This document shows, in pieces, positions 26,205 through 35,269 of a stretch of DNA of 64,000 nucleotides. Under the pieces are notes generated by a model that searched no databases, was not told where the DNA came from, and saw only the letters and a list, made by a program, of their open reading frames with translations. This DNA comes from Natrinema altunense (lineage in GTDB: Archaea; Halobacteriota; Halobacteria; Halobacteriales; Natrialbaceae), in the NCBI RefSeq assembly GCF_000731985.1, contig NZ_JNCS01000001.1, positions 744,001-808,000 of the forward strand, in the 5' to 3' direction. Position 1 is the first letter of the stretch. Each line of letters opens with the position of its first letter. The position numbers and the translations under genes are program-made.

Positions 26205-26588
26205 ATGAAGGAGTACAAGATGCGTCGCGGTGAATATCTCGAGGAACGAATTCCGGATATGGAGGCCACGATCGAGGACTACTTCGGCTCGATCACGGAT
26301 ACCGAGGAGTACAAGGGAAGCAACCTGTACGTCATCGGCGAGCCGACCAATCCGGTCTTCGAGAAGATCATCGCCGGGACCGTCGAATACTCCGGCAAGA
26401 AGGACAAACTCGGCGTCGAGTTCCACGAGCGCGACCCCACCGAACTCGGCCCCGACGAACTCGAGGCCGCCGGCGATGCCGTCGACGCGAAAAACGATTT
26501 CCTGCTCGAAGCGACCGGCCGCGACGCCAAGTCCCGTCGCGAGTCGATGAAGCGTAAAGTCGAGGACGATCCGGATCACGACTTCTAG
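26205..26588 (+). CDS. DUF5611-family protein
   Basis: The 127-residue soluble protein is acidic overall with a basic C-terminal helix (AKSRRESMKRKVEDDPDHDF). The core MKEYKMRRGEYLEERIPDME ... YFGSI and a central GEPTNPVFEKIIAGTVEYSG are typical of a conserved haloarchaeal/methanogen-type family of unknown function. The ATG at 26205 is preferred over 26166 because the extra 13 residues are basic and unlike the family start. Confidence 0.8.
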   Translation: MKEYKMRRGEYLEERIPDMEATIEDYFGSITDTEEYKGSNLYVIGEPTNPVFEKIIAGTVEYSGKKDKLGVEFHERDPTELGPDELEAAGDAVDAKNDFLLEATGRDAKSRRESMKRKVEDDPDHDF

Positions 26589-26855
26589 GCGCCGACTCTT
26601 TGCTCTGCGTGCGGTCGCTCCGCGACTGCACTCGGTATCCAGTCCATGAGCGCTGCCGCTCCCCGGGTCGGTCGTCGGCCCGCTCGCTCGGCCCGTCTCA
26701 CGGCATTCGGCCGACGCTTCTCGTGCGCGTCCGGTGGGGCGGGCGACTCGCCGCGAGTGCGGTGTCCCGTCTTCTCGGCCGCGGCTCCGATGTGCGTCGT
26801 CGACGGTCGATCACCTTCGTAACGGCTTTGATCGCCGCGTCGAATCCCTCGAGTC
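26589..26855. other. intergenic region, no gene seen
   Basis: The 267 bp between the DUF5611 gene and the small membrane-protein gene show no acidic frame, RNA gene or clear repeat. An ORF running through it on the plus strand is Arg-rich and continues antisense into the symporter gene, so it was ignored. Confidence 0.35.
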
Positions 26856-27044
26856 ATGGAGCCACAGGCGTTTGTCGCCGCCACGCTCGCCGCCCACGTC
26901 GGGTTTACGATCGTCGTGACCGCACACGCGTCGCTGACCGATCGCGACGCCGGACCGTGGCCGGTCGTGACGCTCGCGTTCGGGCTAGCTGGGATCGCCG
27001 CCTACTTCTTCTACGACGAGACGAGCGGCTCGGACGCGCACTGA
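26856..27044 (+). CDS. small two-helix membrane protein
   Basis: The 62-residue product has two hydrophobic helices (about residues 5-25 and 35-52, VVTLAFGLAGIAAYFFYDE) joined by a short polar turn with D/R residues. It is typical of small haloarchaeal membrane proteins of unknown role. It is convergent with the symporter gene. Confidence 0.6.
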   Translation: MEPQAFVAATLAAHVGFTIVVTAHASLTDRDAGPWPVVTLAFGLAGIAAYFFYDETSGSDAH

Positions 27045-27094
27045 GACGGCCGGACGACACGATCGCAGACCGCAAAGCGGCCGGCGACCCGCGT

Positions 27095-28426
27095 TCAGTC
27101 GCCGGCCGTGGCCCGGTCCCCGCCCTCGCTGCTCGACCGGGAGCCGTCGGCCCAGACGCCCTCCGTGAGGTCGATCCCGTCGGTCCACTTGCCGACGACG
27201 GAAGCGACGGCGAGGTCGCCGGTCACGTTGTTCGTCGTCGCGATCCGGCCGAGGATCGGGTCGACGCCCGCGACGAAGCCGACGATCTCGAGGGGCAAGC
27301 CCACGGCGTTCAGGATGACGGTGAGCATGATCAATCCCGCACCGGGGACACCGGCGGTGCCGATACTGATCAGGATCACGGTCGCGAGAACGAGCACCTG
27401 ATCGCCGAGACTGAGGGAGACCCCGACCATGTTAGCGGCAAATACCACCGTCACGGCCTGTCTGATCGCCGCCCCGTCCATGTTGATCGTCGCCCCGAGC
27501 GGGAGGCCGAAGCCGTAGACCGATTCGTCGATCCGCAGGTTCGTTTCGGCGTCAGTGATCGTCACCGGCAGCGTCCCGCTCGAGGAGCGGATCGTGAACG
27601 CGGTCACCATTGCGTCTTTCGCGCCGCTGAGGAAGGCCACCGGCGACTGTCCGAGGATGCCGACGGTCATCACGCCGAGGTAGGTCACGGTCATGTGGAT
27701 CGCGATTCCGATCGCGATGACCCCGACGAGTGCGCCCAACTGAACGATCGCGCCGAGTCCCTCGGTGCCGATCGCGGCGGCCATCAGCGCGAAGACGCCG
27801 ACGACGCCGTACTCCATGACGCCCCAGACGATCTTGAACAGGGCTTCGGTGCCCGCATCGACGAACGCGAAGAAGCCGTCGATCGCGTCTTCGATCGGCT
27901 CCTCGGTCGTCGACTCGCGGACGATCGTCAACGCCAACCCGAAGACGACGACGACGAAGATGGTCGCGAGAATCTCGCCGTCGACCATCGCGGCCAGCGG
28001 GTTCTCGGGAACGATTCCCAGGACGACCTCGGAGACGGTCGGCGGTTCGGCCTGCTGGGCCTCGCCACCGGTGAACTCCACGGCCGTTCCGGGATCGAAC
28101 AGGTTCGCGACCGCGAGGCCGATCAGGGCCGCGATCGTCGTCGTCGCGGCGTAGAGTGCGACGGTCAAGCCGCCGACTTTCCCGAGTTTCGACGGCGTCA
28201 ACTTGCGCATCCCGCCGAGCAGCGTAAAGACGATCAACGGGATGATCAGCATCTCGAGCAACCGCAAGAAGAGATCACCCAGCGGGCTGAGAACGCCGGC
28301 GCGTTCGCCGGCAATGGCCCCGAGTGCGGTCCCGAGGACGAACGCGACCGCGATACGGTAGATGATCGGAATCGAGCGATACTGGCTCCAGGTTCGTCGC
28401 GGTAACGACTCCTGCGTCGTACTCAT
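27095..28426 (-). CDS. dicarboxylate/amino acid:cation symporter (DAACS/GltP family)
   Basis: The 443-residue integral membrane protein has the glutamate-transporter fold: transmembrane helices from about residue 22, the hairpin motif SSSGTLPVT, the NMDGAAI motif of TM7 that takes part in Na+ binding, the HP2-like GTAGVPGAG and a late TTNNVTGD segment that normally contributes to substrate binding. It would import dicarboxylic amino acids or dicarboxylates with sodium or protons. It is a single gene with no linked metabolic genes. Confidence 0.92.
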   Translation of the reverse strand: MSTTQESLPRRTWSQYRSIPIIYRIAVAFVLGTALGAIAGERAGVLSPLGDLFLRLLEMLIIPLIVFTLLGGMRKLTPSKLGKVGGLTVALYAATTTIAALIGLAVANLFDPGTAVEFTGGEAQQAEPPTVSEVVLGIVPENPLAAMVDGEILATIFVVVVFGLALTIVRESTTEEPIEDAIDGFFAFVDAGTEALFKIVWGVMEYGVVGVFALMAAAIGTEGLGAIVQLGALVGVIAIGIAIHMTVTYLGVMTVGILGQSPVAFLSGAKDAMVTAFTIRSSSGTLPVTITDAETNLRIDESVYGFGLPLGATINMDGAAIRQAVTVVFAANMVGVSLSLGDQVLVLATVILISIGTAGVPGAGLIMLTVILNAVGLPLEIVGFVAGVDPILGRIATTNNVTGDLAVASVVGKWTDGIDLTEGVWADGSRSSSEGGDRATAGD

Positions 28427-28528
28427 CGACCCGCCCTATGAACGGGACCGATCAACCCGTGTCGGTACCGGTGAGACTGGCCCACTCCTATGACGGCCGC
28501 GTGTAGCGGAAAAGACTGCGACCGGTCT

Positions 28529-30016
28529 TCAAGCCAGGAAGACGTGTCGCGGCCGGTCCGCGAGGACGTCCCGCCCGAACTCGACGGTCTCCGAGAAGGC
28601 GTCGCTCCGGAAAAAGGCCATGGCGTCCTCCCGGGAGTCCCAGCGGCTGGCGATGAACATGTCGTTTTCGTCCTCGCGGTTGACCAATAGGTCGGTCTTG
28701 CGGTGGCCGTCCATGTCGGCGAGGACGCCGCCGACGTCGTCGAAGGTCCCGACGAAGTCGCCGCGATGCTCCGGCTTGACCGTGTAGAACATCCCCATCG
28801 TCCCCCACGAATCGTCCTCGTCGTCACCGGCCTGTCGGACGACATCGGGCAACTCGGCGAGGAACCCGGCAGCCGTATTCGCGGCCCGTTCGGTGTCCCA
28901 GAGGCTGACGACGGCGGTTTCGCTGTCCGCGTCTTGGGCCTCGTAGACCGCCGTCTTCACGTGAGTATCGTAGTGATCGAAGTTCTCCCGGTAGCCGTCG
29001 ACCTCTTCGAACAGGTCGTCGGCGTCGGCCGCCGAGTAGAGGACGACCGCGTGGACGTCCTCGCCGTGGGGCTGGCCCGCGTAGATGCCCTCGTCCTCGA
29101 GTTCGTCGCGGATGCCCGCGCTCTCGTCGCCGTGGCCCGATCCCGAGTCGTCGCCGTGGTGATGACCGCCGGACCCGCCGTGGTGTCCCTCAGTGTCGCC
29201 GCCGCCGTGGTGATGGGCCTCGTCACCCTCGGCCGGAACGCGTTCGCCGGCGAGGAAGGTCGCGAGATCCGCGGGCGGGAACCGGCGAGCCGAGAGGAAC
29301 CGACCGAACTCGGCGAAGCGGGAACTCGAGGGGTCAAAGCGCATCTCGTAAAGCAGTTCCTTCACGTCCGTCGGATCGTCGCCGAACAGCGTCACGCCCC
29401 ACTCGAAGTCGTCGAGGCCGACGCTGCCGGAGATGATCTGCGTGACGCGGCCGGCGTAGTCCTTGCCGATCTCGCCGTGGTTCGCGAGGTAGTCGGCCCG
29501 CTCGTCGAAGGGGAGTTCGTACCAGTTGTGGTCGGGGCCGCGGCGCTTGCTCATCGGATAGAAACTCAGGAAGTCGCTGTCGGGAATCTCGGGTTTGAGC
29601 CGCGACTCGATGTAGCGCTCGAGGGCGGCGTCTTCGACCTCGCTGTCCTCGTCGAAGTAGTCCTCGGACATATACCCGGAAACCTCCGTCACCGAGAGGT
29701 AGGAGTCGGCCCGCTCGGTGAACTCGGCGAGCGCGGTGTGCTCGAACCGGCGCTCGAGCGTATCGATATCGGCGAGCGTCGGCCGCAAGTGAAGGACGAG
29801 CAGGTCGGCCTTGTGACCGAGCACCGAGAACGTAGCCGAGTCACCGGCCTCCGCGTCGTCGACGGCCTCACAGGCGGTCAGATAGTCGATGCCGTCGTCG
29901 ATCGCCTGCGAACGGCGCCGTTCGGGCGCGTTTCGCCAGGCGTCCCAGTCGATCGACCGGAAGTCGTGTAGGACGTACCAACCCTCTTCGGTCTGTGGCG
30001 GTCGTCGTCGTTCCAT
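28529..30016 (-). CDS. pitA: PitA-type fusion: chlorite dismutase/coproheme decarboxylase domain plus ABM-like domain
   Basis: The 495-residue protein has an N-terminal chlorite-dismutase-fold domain (residues 9-255). It contains FYPMSKRR with Tyr153 at the position of the catalytic Tyr of coproheme decarboxylase (ChdC/HemQ) and NHGEIGKDY with His180 as candidate proximal heme ligand. A His-rich linker (about 268-296) joins a C-terminal antibiotic-biosynthesis-monooxygenase-like ferredoxin fold (about 315-495). Haloferax PitA has this fusion. The likely role is the last step of coproporphyrin-dependent heme synthesis. The ATG at 30016 is chosen over 30043. It is divergent from a PadR regulator. 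Confidence 0.9.
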   Translation of the reverse strand: MERRRPPQTEEGWYVLHDFRSIDWDAWRNAPERRRSQAIDDGIDYLTACEAVDDAEAGDSATFSVLGHKADLLVLHLRPTLADIDTLERRFEHTALAEFTERADSYLSVTEVSGYMSEDYFDEDSEVEDAALERYIESRLKPEIPDSDFLSFYPMSKRRGPDHNWYELPFDERADYLANHGEIGKDYAGRVTQIISGSVGLDDFEWGVTLFGDDPTDVKELLYEMRFDPSSSRFAEFGRFLSARRFPPADLATFLAGERVPAEGDEAHHHGGGDTEGHHGGSGGHHHGDDSGSGHGDESAGIRDELEDEGIYAGQPHGEDVHAVVLYSAADADDLFEEVDGYRENFDHYDTHVKTAVYEAQDADSETAVVSLWDTERAANTAAGFLAELPDVVRQAGDDEDDSWGTMGMFYTVKPEHRGDFVGTFDDVGGVLADMDGHRKTDLLVNREDENDMFIASRWDSREDAMAFFRSDAFSETVEFGRDVLADRPRHVFLA

Positions 30017-30174
30017 GGGTGCGGGTTGGGACGGAGACGCCAAGAAGGGCCGGGTTTCGCCCCGCTCCCGTCCATCGACGGACTCGGCTCCGTGCCCGGA
30101 GCGCCCGGCCCAGACTCATCGCGTGCGGACGTGACCGAAACCCTTTAGCGCTATCCGTATAACTGACCAGCCAT

Positions 30175-30702
30175 ATGCGGAAGAGTGGGCCGCCGAAAGG
30201 ACTCATCGCCTATATCGTCCTCGAACTCCTCGAGGAGAAGCCGCGATACGGCTACGAGATCCTCAAGGAGATCCGGGATCTCAGCGGCGGTCACTGGGAA
30301 CCGTCCTACGGCTCGGTGTATCCGATCCTCTATAAATTCGAGGAGAAGGGGTGGGCCGAGCGCATCGAACGCAAAGACGAACCGGACCGAAAATACTTCG
30401 AACTCACCGACGACGGGATTGCGGAACTCGAGGACCGCCGCGAGAGCGGGCCGGAGAAGGCTCGGGACTTCGCCGACGTCATCCTCGGTTTTTTCCACGT
30501 CTACGCGGCTTTCTCGACGGACGACCGGTTCGACATTCCGGAGAAAGAGTGTGAGTGGTGCTTCGACGAGGAGTTCAGCCGCTGGGTCGTCGAACAGGTC
30601 GCCCGCCACTACGAACACTACTTCGATACCGAGTTCGAGCGCATCGAGGAGACTCACGAGGAGTTCTCCGATCGCCACGGGCTCGATTCTGACGACTCGT
30701 AG
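30175..30702 (+). CDS. PadR-family transcriptional regulator
   Basis: The 175-residue protein has the PadR winged helix (LIAYIVLELLEEKPRYGYEI at residues 10-29, then WEPSYGSVYPILYKFEEKGW) and a C-terminal helical dimerisation region with a C-E-W-C pair (CEWCFDEEF), which might sense redox state or metal. It is divergent from the pitA-like gene, with 158 bp between starts, so it may regulate heme synthesis (inference). Confidence 0.88.
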   Translation: MRKSGPPKGLIAYIVLELLEEKPRYGYEILKEIRDLSGGHWEPSYGSVYPILYKFEEKGWAERIERKDEPDRKYFELTDDGIAELEDRRESGPEKARDFADVILGFFHVYAAFSTDDRFDIPEKECEWCFDEEFSRWVVEQVARHYEHYFDTEFERIEETHEEFSDRHGLDSDDS

Positions 30703-30722
30703 CTCGCCGCCGCGGTCGTTTC

Positions 30723-32567
30723 TCACCCCAGCAGTTGTGGTCCGAACAATAGGAGGACGAAGCTCACGAGCATCGTCACTCCGATCGCCGTCGTCACCGT
30801 CCGGACCATCCCGCGGGTCGCGTCGATCGGGAGCCGGGAGACGATCGCTTCGGTGCTCGTCCGGAGGATGTGCCCGCCGTCGAGCGGGAACGCCGGAATA
30901 CAGTTGAAAAAGCCCAGTTGGACGTTGATCCAGCCGGTCCAGAACAGCAGGTTCGCGAGGAGGAAGACGGTGCCGTCGCCGAACGCACCGAGCATCCCCT
31001 GGGCCTGATAGAAGTTCTGCACCCCGCCGGTGAAGCCGGCGAAATTGAACGGCATCGCGCCGCTGACGCCGATGACCGGCAGCATAAGCGCGACCCCGAT
31101 CTTCCCGAGGAAGCTCTCGGTAATCGGGCCGAACCGCGTCTCGCCGTCGCCCCCGAGCAGCCCCAGATACTCATCCGCGGGGTAGAGTTGGACGCCGATA
31201 TCGTTCACCGCGACGCCGGACATGCCCGGCACGGGCTGAATGCCGAGGAACCCGCTGTTCTCCCGCGGGTGCTCGTCGAGCGTGACGGTGTACGTCCGGC
31301 GTTCGTCGCCGACGTAGCCCGCGACCGAGACTCGTTGGTCGGGCTCGCTGTCCTCGAGCAGGGCGGCGAGATCACCGTAGTTCTGGATCCGCTCGCCGTC
31401 GAAGCGGGTGATCACCATGGTCTCGTCGGTCGGGCCGGCCTCGTGCTCGAGGGGGCCGTCAGCGGCGACCGAGACCGCCGCACCGACGGGTACCTCGCGC
31501 TCGACCCGGTCGTCGGCCGTATCGTCCGCGGGTTCGATCGTCAGCGTGACCCGCTCGCTGTCGCCGACGGCGTCGTAGAAGCCGCGTTCGGTCGCGACGG
31601 TTTGGCCGTCGACCGCGCGGATCTTGTCACCGACGGAGAGTCCCGTCGGGCCGTTTTCCATCGCGGTGGACACGAGCAGGGATCGATCGACGGGGACCGT
31701 CCGCTCGCCGTTGAGTTCGACGGTGACCTGCTCGCTGTCGACGGCCTCGAGTCGGGTCGCGAGGTCGTCGTTGCCCTCGACTGCGGTGCCGTTGATCGCG
31801 GTAATGCGGTCGTTCGGCTCGATCCCGGCATCGGCCGCGGGCGAGTCGGGGGCGACGCCGCCGACGGCGGCTCCGGGTGCGACCCCGATCGCGCCGACGA
31901 TGGGGCCGAACAGGAGGGCGAACGCCAGCAGCGTGATCGCGAAGTTGTTTGTGACGCCGGCGGCGAACATTCTGGTCTGGCCGCCCCGGGAGGCGGACTT
32001 GCTGCTCTCCTGATCGGGTTCGACAAACGCGCCGATGGGGAGGAACGCGAGCATCGCGACGCCCATCGAGTCGATATCGATGTCCTCGACGCGACAGAGC
32101 AGTCCGTGGCCCCCTTCGTGGACGACGAGGCCGACGAGCAGCCCGAAGACGATGCCGGGCGTTGCCGACAACGGCAGAAAGTCGTTGACACCGGGAATGA
32201 CGAGCACGTTGTGGGGCTGTCTAGCGGGGGAGCTCGCCGACTGTGGCGACGAGAGCGCGATCACCGCTACGCGAATCAGAACGGCGAACATGCTGATCAT
32301 CACGACGAGCGCGATTCCGACGCCGAAGTTCGACCACGCCCGCCAGAAGCGCTTCGGTCGCGCGAGCCGGTCCAGAAGCACCCGCCCGCGTTTCGTGTGG
32401 AACGTGAGGATCGGCCCCTGAGTCCCGATGTACTCCGGGAGATATCCACCGTTTCGGAGCCCGATTACCGCGATCCAGTAGAGGAGGAGACCGATCAGAA
32501 CCCACGTCAGGAGTTCCGACCCGTAGATTGCGGGCGGCGAGACGACAGCGAGAGAGCCGTGGTCCAT
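30723..32567 (-). CDS. site-2 protease family (M50) intramembrane metalloprotease with PDZ-like insert
   Basis: The 614-residue membrane protein has an N-terminal helix, the zinc motif HEGGH (residues 150-154), and a C-terminal NCIPAFPLDGGHI motif that supplies the Asp ligand. Between them is a long extracytoplasmic insert with one clear PDZ repeat (APGAAVGGVAPDSPAADAGI, DRITAINGTAV) and a second similar unit (GDKIRAVDGQTV). It would cleave transmembrane segments, perhaps releasing regulators. The HExxH is followed by a Gly-rich sequence as usual. It is convergent with the padR gene. Confidence 0.88.
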   Translation of the reverse strand: MDHGSLAVVSPPAIYGSELLTWVLIGLLLYWIAVIGLRNGGYLPEYIGTQGPILTFHTKRGRVLLDRLARPKRFWRAWSNFGVGIALVVMISMFAVLIRVAVIALSSPQSASSPARQPHNVLVIPGVNDFLPLSATPGIVFGLLVGLVVHEGGHGLLCRVEDIDIDSMGVAMLAFLPIGAFVEPDQESSKSASRGGQTRMFAAGVTNNFAITLLAFALLFGPIVGAIGVAPGAAVGGVAPDSPAADAGIEPNDRITAINGTAVEGNDDLATRLEAVDSEQVTVELNGERTVPVDRSLLVSTAMENGPTGLSVGDKIRAVDGQTVATERGFYDAVGDSERVTLTIEPADDTADDRVEREVPVGAAVSVAADGPLEHEAGPTDETMVITRFDGERIQNYGDLAALLEDSEPDQRVSVAGYVGDERRTYTVTLDEHPRENSGFLGIQPVPGMSGVAVNDIGVQLYPADEYLGLLGGDGETRFGPITESFLGKIGVALMLPVIGVSGAMPFNFAGFTGGVQNFYQAQGMLGAFGDGTVFLLANLLFWTGWINVQLGFFNCIPAFPLDGGHILRTSTEAIVSRLPIDATRGMVRTVTTAIGVTMLVSFVLLLFGPQLLG

Positions 32568-32632
32568 CGATACTATCTCCGGGCGGCGTTCTCAAATGAC
32601 TTTTGTCTATCCGGCCGGCCGTTCGAGTCCGC

Positions 32633-34348
32633 TCACCGCTCCCGGCGCAGTCGTCCGACGACGAACGCCCGATCGACCTTCGCGAGGAACGGACCGAGCT
32701 TCGGCCCCTGCTCCTCGTCGAAGAACAGCCGGTAGCCCGCCGCGAAGAAGTCGCCGGTGTCGACGTCGTGGCGCTTCGCGGCCTCGTAGATCTCGCCCTG
32801 GATCTCCTCGGGGTCGTGACCCGCCTCGATGAAGTCGGCTAGGTCCGCGAGCGCGGCTTCGGTCTCCGCGTCGAAGTCGTGCGCCGGAATCTCGGTTCGC
32901 TTGAGTTCGTAATCGAACTCGTTGCCCGTCCGGCGCGCCCAGTTGCGGGCCTGCTCGACCCGCTCGAGCGCACCCGCCACGGCCCACTCGGGCGCGTCGT
33001 CGGGGATGTGGCCCTCGCGGCGCGCGATCTCCTCGCGCAGGTCGGGATCGTCGGTCATCCCGAGTACCGCGGCGAAGGTATAGGGAAGCCGAATCCGCTT
33101 TTCGCGTGGCTCCTCGACCACGAAGGGGTAGACGCGATCGGCGAAGGCCTGTTCGTCCTCGCTGGCATCGATCTCGCCGAAGTAGGTCGCCTCGAGCCGG
33201 TCGAACTCGTCGACCAGCTGGTCGAGGCGCTCGATGCTGAAGTCCCGGGCCTTCGCTGGGTCCTTCGCGAAGAAGTAGCGCAGCACGTCGGGCTCGAGCA
33301 ACTCGAGCACGTCCGAGACGAGGATGACGTTCCCTTCGGAAGAGGAGAAGGGCTCGCCGTCGAGGGTGAACCACTCGTAGACCATCGGCACCGGCGGCTC
33401 GATCTCGAGGACGTTTCGCGCGACGTCCTGGCCGCTGGGCCACGAACCCTCGGCGTGGTCCTTTCCGAAGGGTTCGAAATCGACGCCCAGCAGCTGCCAC
33501 TGGGCGGGCCACTCGAAGCGCCAGGGGAGTTTCCCCTCGCGCAGCGTGGCGGTGCCCTCGTGGCCACAGCCATCGATGGTCCGATCGCCGGCGTCCATGT
33601 CGGTACAGCGGTAGTCGACGGTGCCGGCTTCTCCCGCATCGAGATCGACGCTCGTCACCGTCTCGGTGAGCTTGCCACACTCCTCGCAGATCGGATTGAA
33701 CGGGACGTAGTCGGCGTTCGCATCGACCTTGTCCTGGTACTGCGAGAGAACGTCGCGTGCGCGATCCCGATGCTCGAGGACGAAGCGGGTCACGGCCTCG
33801 AATTCGCCGGACTCGTACAGGTCCGTGTTCGAGACGAGCTCGATCGGCGCGCCGATCGCGTCGGCGCTGTCCTGAATGATCGTCGAGAAGTGGTCGCCGT
33901 AGGACTCACAGCAACCGAACGGGTCCGGGATGTCGGTGTAGGGCGCGCCGAGGTTGCGACCGAGCGCGCCGGCGTCGACCTCGCCGAGGTCGACCAGGTT
34001 CCCCTCGAGGTCACAGAGGGTTCGCGGGAGCTTCCGGAGGGGGTCGCGGTCGTCGGCGGTGAAGACCTGCCGGACCTCGTAGTCCCGATCCCGAAGCACT
34101 TCGGCGACGAAGTAGCCGCGCATGATCTCGTTGACGTTGCCCAGATGGGGAACGCCCGACGGCGAGATACCGCCCTTGACGACGATCGGCTCGTCCGGCT
34201 CTCGGTTTGCGATCCGGTCCGCGACGGTATCCGCCCAGAACGCGTGTCGCGTTTCGCTCGCTTCCTCGCGCTGGAGGGTGTACGGGCTGATCGCCTCCGA
34301 TTCCGTGACGGGTTCCGTTTCCGCGTCGGCGTCGCCGTCGCCACTCAT
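32633..34348 (-). CDS. lysS: lysyl-tRNA synthetase, class I (archaeal)
   Basis: The 571-residue enzyme is the class I LysRS of archaea. The HIGH-like motif is GISPSGVPHLGN (about residues 60-71) and the KMSKS-like signal is the FSSSEGNVI loop. A zinc-binding Cys region (CEECGKLTE, CTDMD, CGHEG) lies in the middle and an alpha-helical anticodon-binding domain at the C-terminus. It has no relation to class II LysRS. Its ATG overlaps the TGA of pyrH (ATGA), so the two are cotranscribed with pyrH first. Confidence 0.96.
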   Translation of the reverse strand: MSGDGDADAETEPVTESEAISPYTLQREEASETRHAFWADTVADRIANREPDEPIVVKGGISPSGVPHLGNVNEIMRGYFVAEVLRDRDYEVRQVFTADDRDPLRKLPRTLCDLEGNLVDLGEVDAGALGRNLGAPYTDIPDPFGCCESYGDHFSTIIQDSADAIGAPIELVSNTDLYESGEFEAVTRFVLEHRDRARDVLSQYQDKVDANADYVPFNPICEECGKLTETVTSVDLDAGEAGTVDYRCTDMDAGDRTIDGCGHEGTATLREGKLPWRFEWPAQWQLLGVDFEPFGKDHAEGSWPSGQDVARNVLEIEPPVPMVYEWFTLDGEPFSSSEGNVILVSDVLELLEPDVLRYFFAKDPAKARDFSIERLDQLVDEFDRLEATYFGEIDASEDEQAFADRVYPFVVEEPREKRIRLPYTFAAVLGMTDDPDLREEIARREGHIPDDAPEWAVAGALERVEQARNWARRTGNEFDYELKRTEIPAHDFDAETEAALADLADFIEAGHDPEEIQGEIYEAAKRHDVDTGDFFAAGYRLFFDEEQGPKLGPFLAKVDRAFVVGRLRRER

Positions 34349-35070
34349 CGTTCGTCGCTCGCCCAGTAGGTCGGTTCCGCGCCGGCACCCTCCGGAACGA
34401 TGTCCGTTCCCTCGTGATCACCGTGGCGAACGGCGCGGGCGATCCGGTCGGGATCGGTGCCGTCGAGTACGATCGTCCGCATCCCGGAGCGTTCGATGAT
34501 CTTGGCCGCCAGCAGGTCGACGGGTGCCGAAGCTCCGGCGTTCATCTCGAGGCCGGCGATGGCGTCGACCAGGGCCGTCGCGGAGAGGCGGTCGTGTTTG
34601 GTCGCGTCGGCGTCCTCGTTCGGATCGGCGCTGTAGACGCCAGGAACGCTCGTCGCGTAGATCAGCAGGTCGGCGTCGATGTACTCCGCGAGGGCGGCCC
34701 CGACCGCGTCGGTCGTCTGGGCCGGCGCGACGCCGCCCATAATACAGATGTCGTCCCGCCGAAGCGCCTCGCTGGCCTCCTCGTAATCCAGCGCCGGCGC
34801 GGTCACGGACTCCTCGCTCAGTGCGGCGATGAGCAGCCGCGCGTTGAGTCGCGTGACATCGATACCCAACTGATCGAGTTCGATCTCGTTCGCCCCGAGG
34901 TCTCGAGCGGCCCCGATGTACTCGCGGGCGACGCCGCCGCCCCCGACGACGGCACCGATCCGACACCCCTCGGAAATGAGGTCTTCGATGACGGCCGCGT
35001 GCTCGGCCACCCGGTCCGCGCCGGGTTCGGGCACGAGAACGCTTCCGCCGATAGAGACGACCACTTTCAT
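34345..35070 (-). CDS. pyrH: UMP kinase (archaeal type)
   Basis: The 241-residue amino-acid-kinase-fold protein begins with KVVVSIGGSVLVPEPG and has AVVGGGGVAREYI, IMGGVAPAQTTDA and a final domain with SAPVDLLAAKII. It phosphorylates UMP to UDP for nucleotide synthesis. The ATG at 35070 follows a TATA-like CCTTAAGATAG about 25 nt upstream, so the mRNA is probably leaderless. The C-terminal 20 residues extend past the core fold. Confidence 0.93.
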   Translation of the reverse strand: MKVVVSIGGSVLVPEPGADRVAEHAAVIEDLISEGCRIGAVVGGGGVAREYIGAARDLGANEIELDQLGIDVTRLNARLLIAALSEESVTAPALDYEEASEALRRDDICIMGGVAPAQTTDAVGAALAEYIDADLLIYATSVPGVYSADPNEDADATKHDRLSATALVDAIAGLEMNAGASAPVDLLAAKIIERSGMRTIVLDGTDPDRIARAVRHGDHEGTDIVPEGAGAEPTYWASDER

Positions 35071-35269
35071 ACTACCCCGGTGTAGCGGAGTTGCTATCTT
35101 AAGGGTTGTCAACTGCCCGGACGGCGTGGTGACACACCCCTCGAGCGCGACCGGCTCGGCATCCGTCCCAGCGAAACCGGGTGCCGCTCTCGGACGACCG
35201 CCGTCAGTCGGTAGCGGCGACCCGACGGGCGGCTCGTGGAGTTGCCGGTCGCTCGGCACGTAGTCCATC

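Noticed and set aside
26600-28405. Large 601-residue plus-strand frame
   Set aside because: It is antisense to the dicarboxylate symporter and low-complexity, rich in Arg, Asp and His; no domain is visible.
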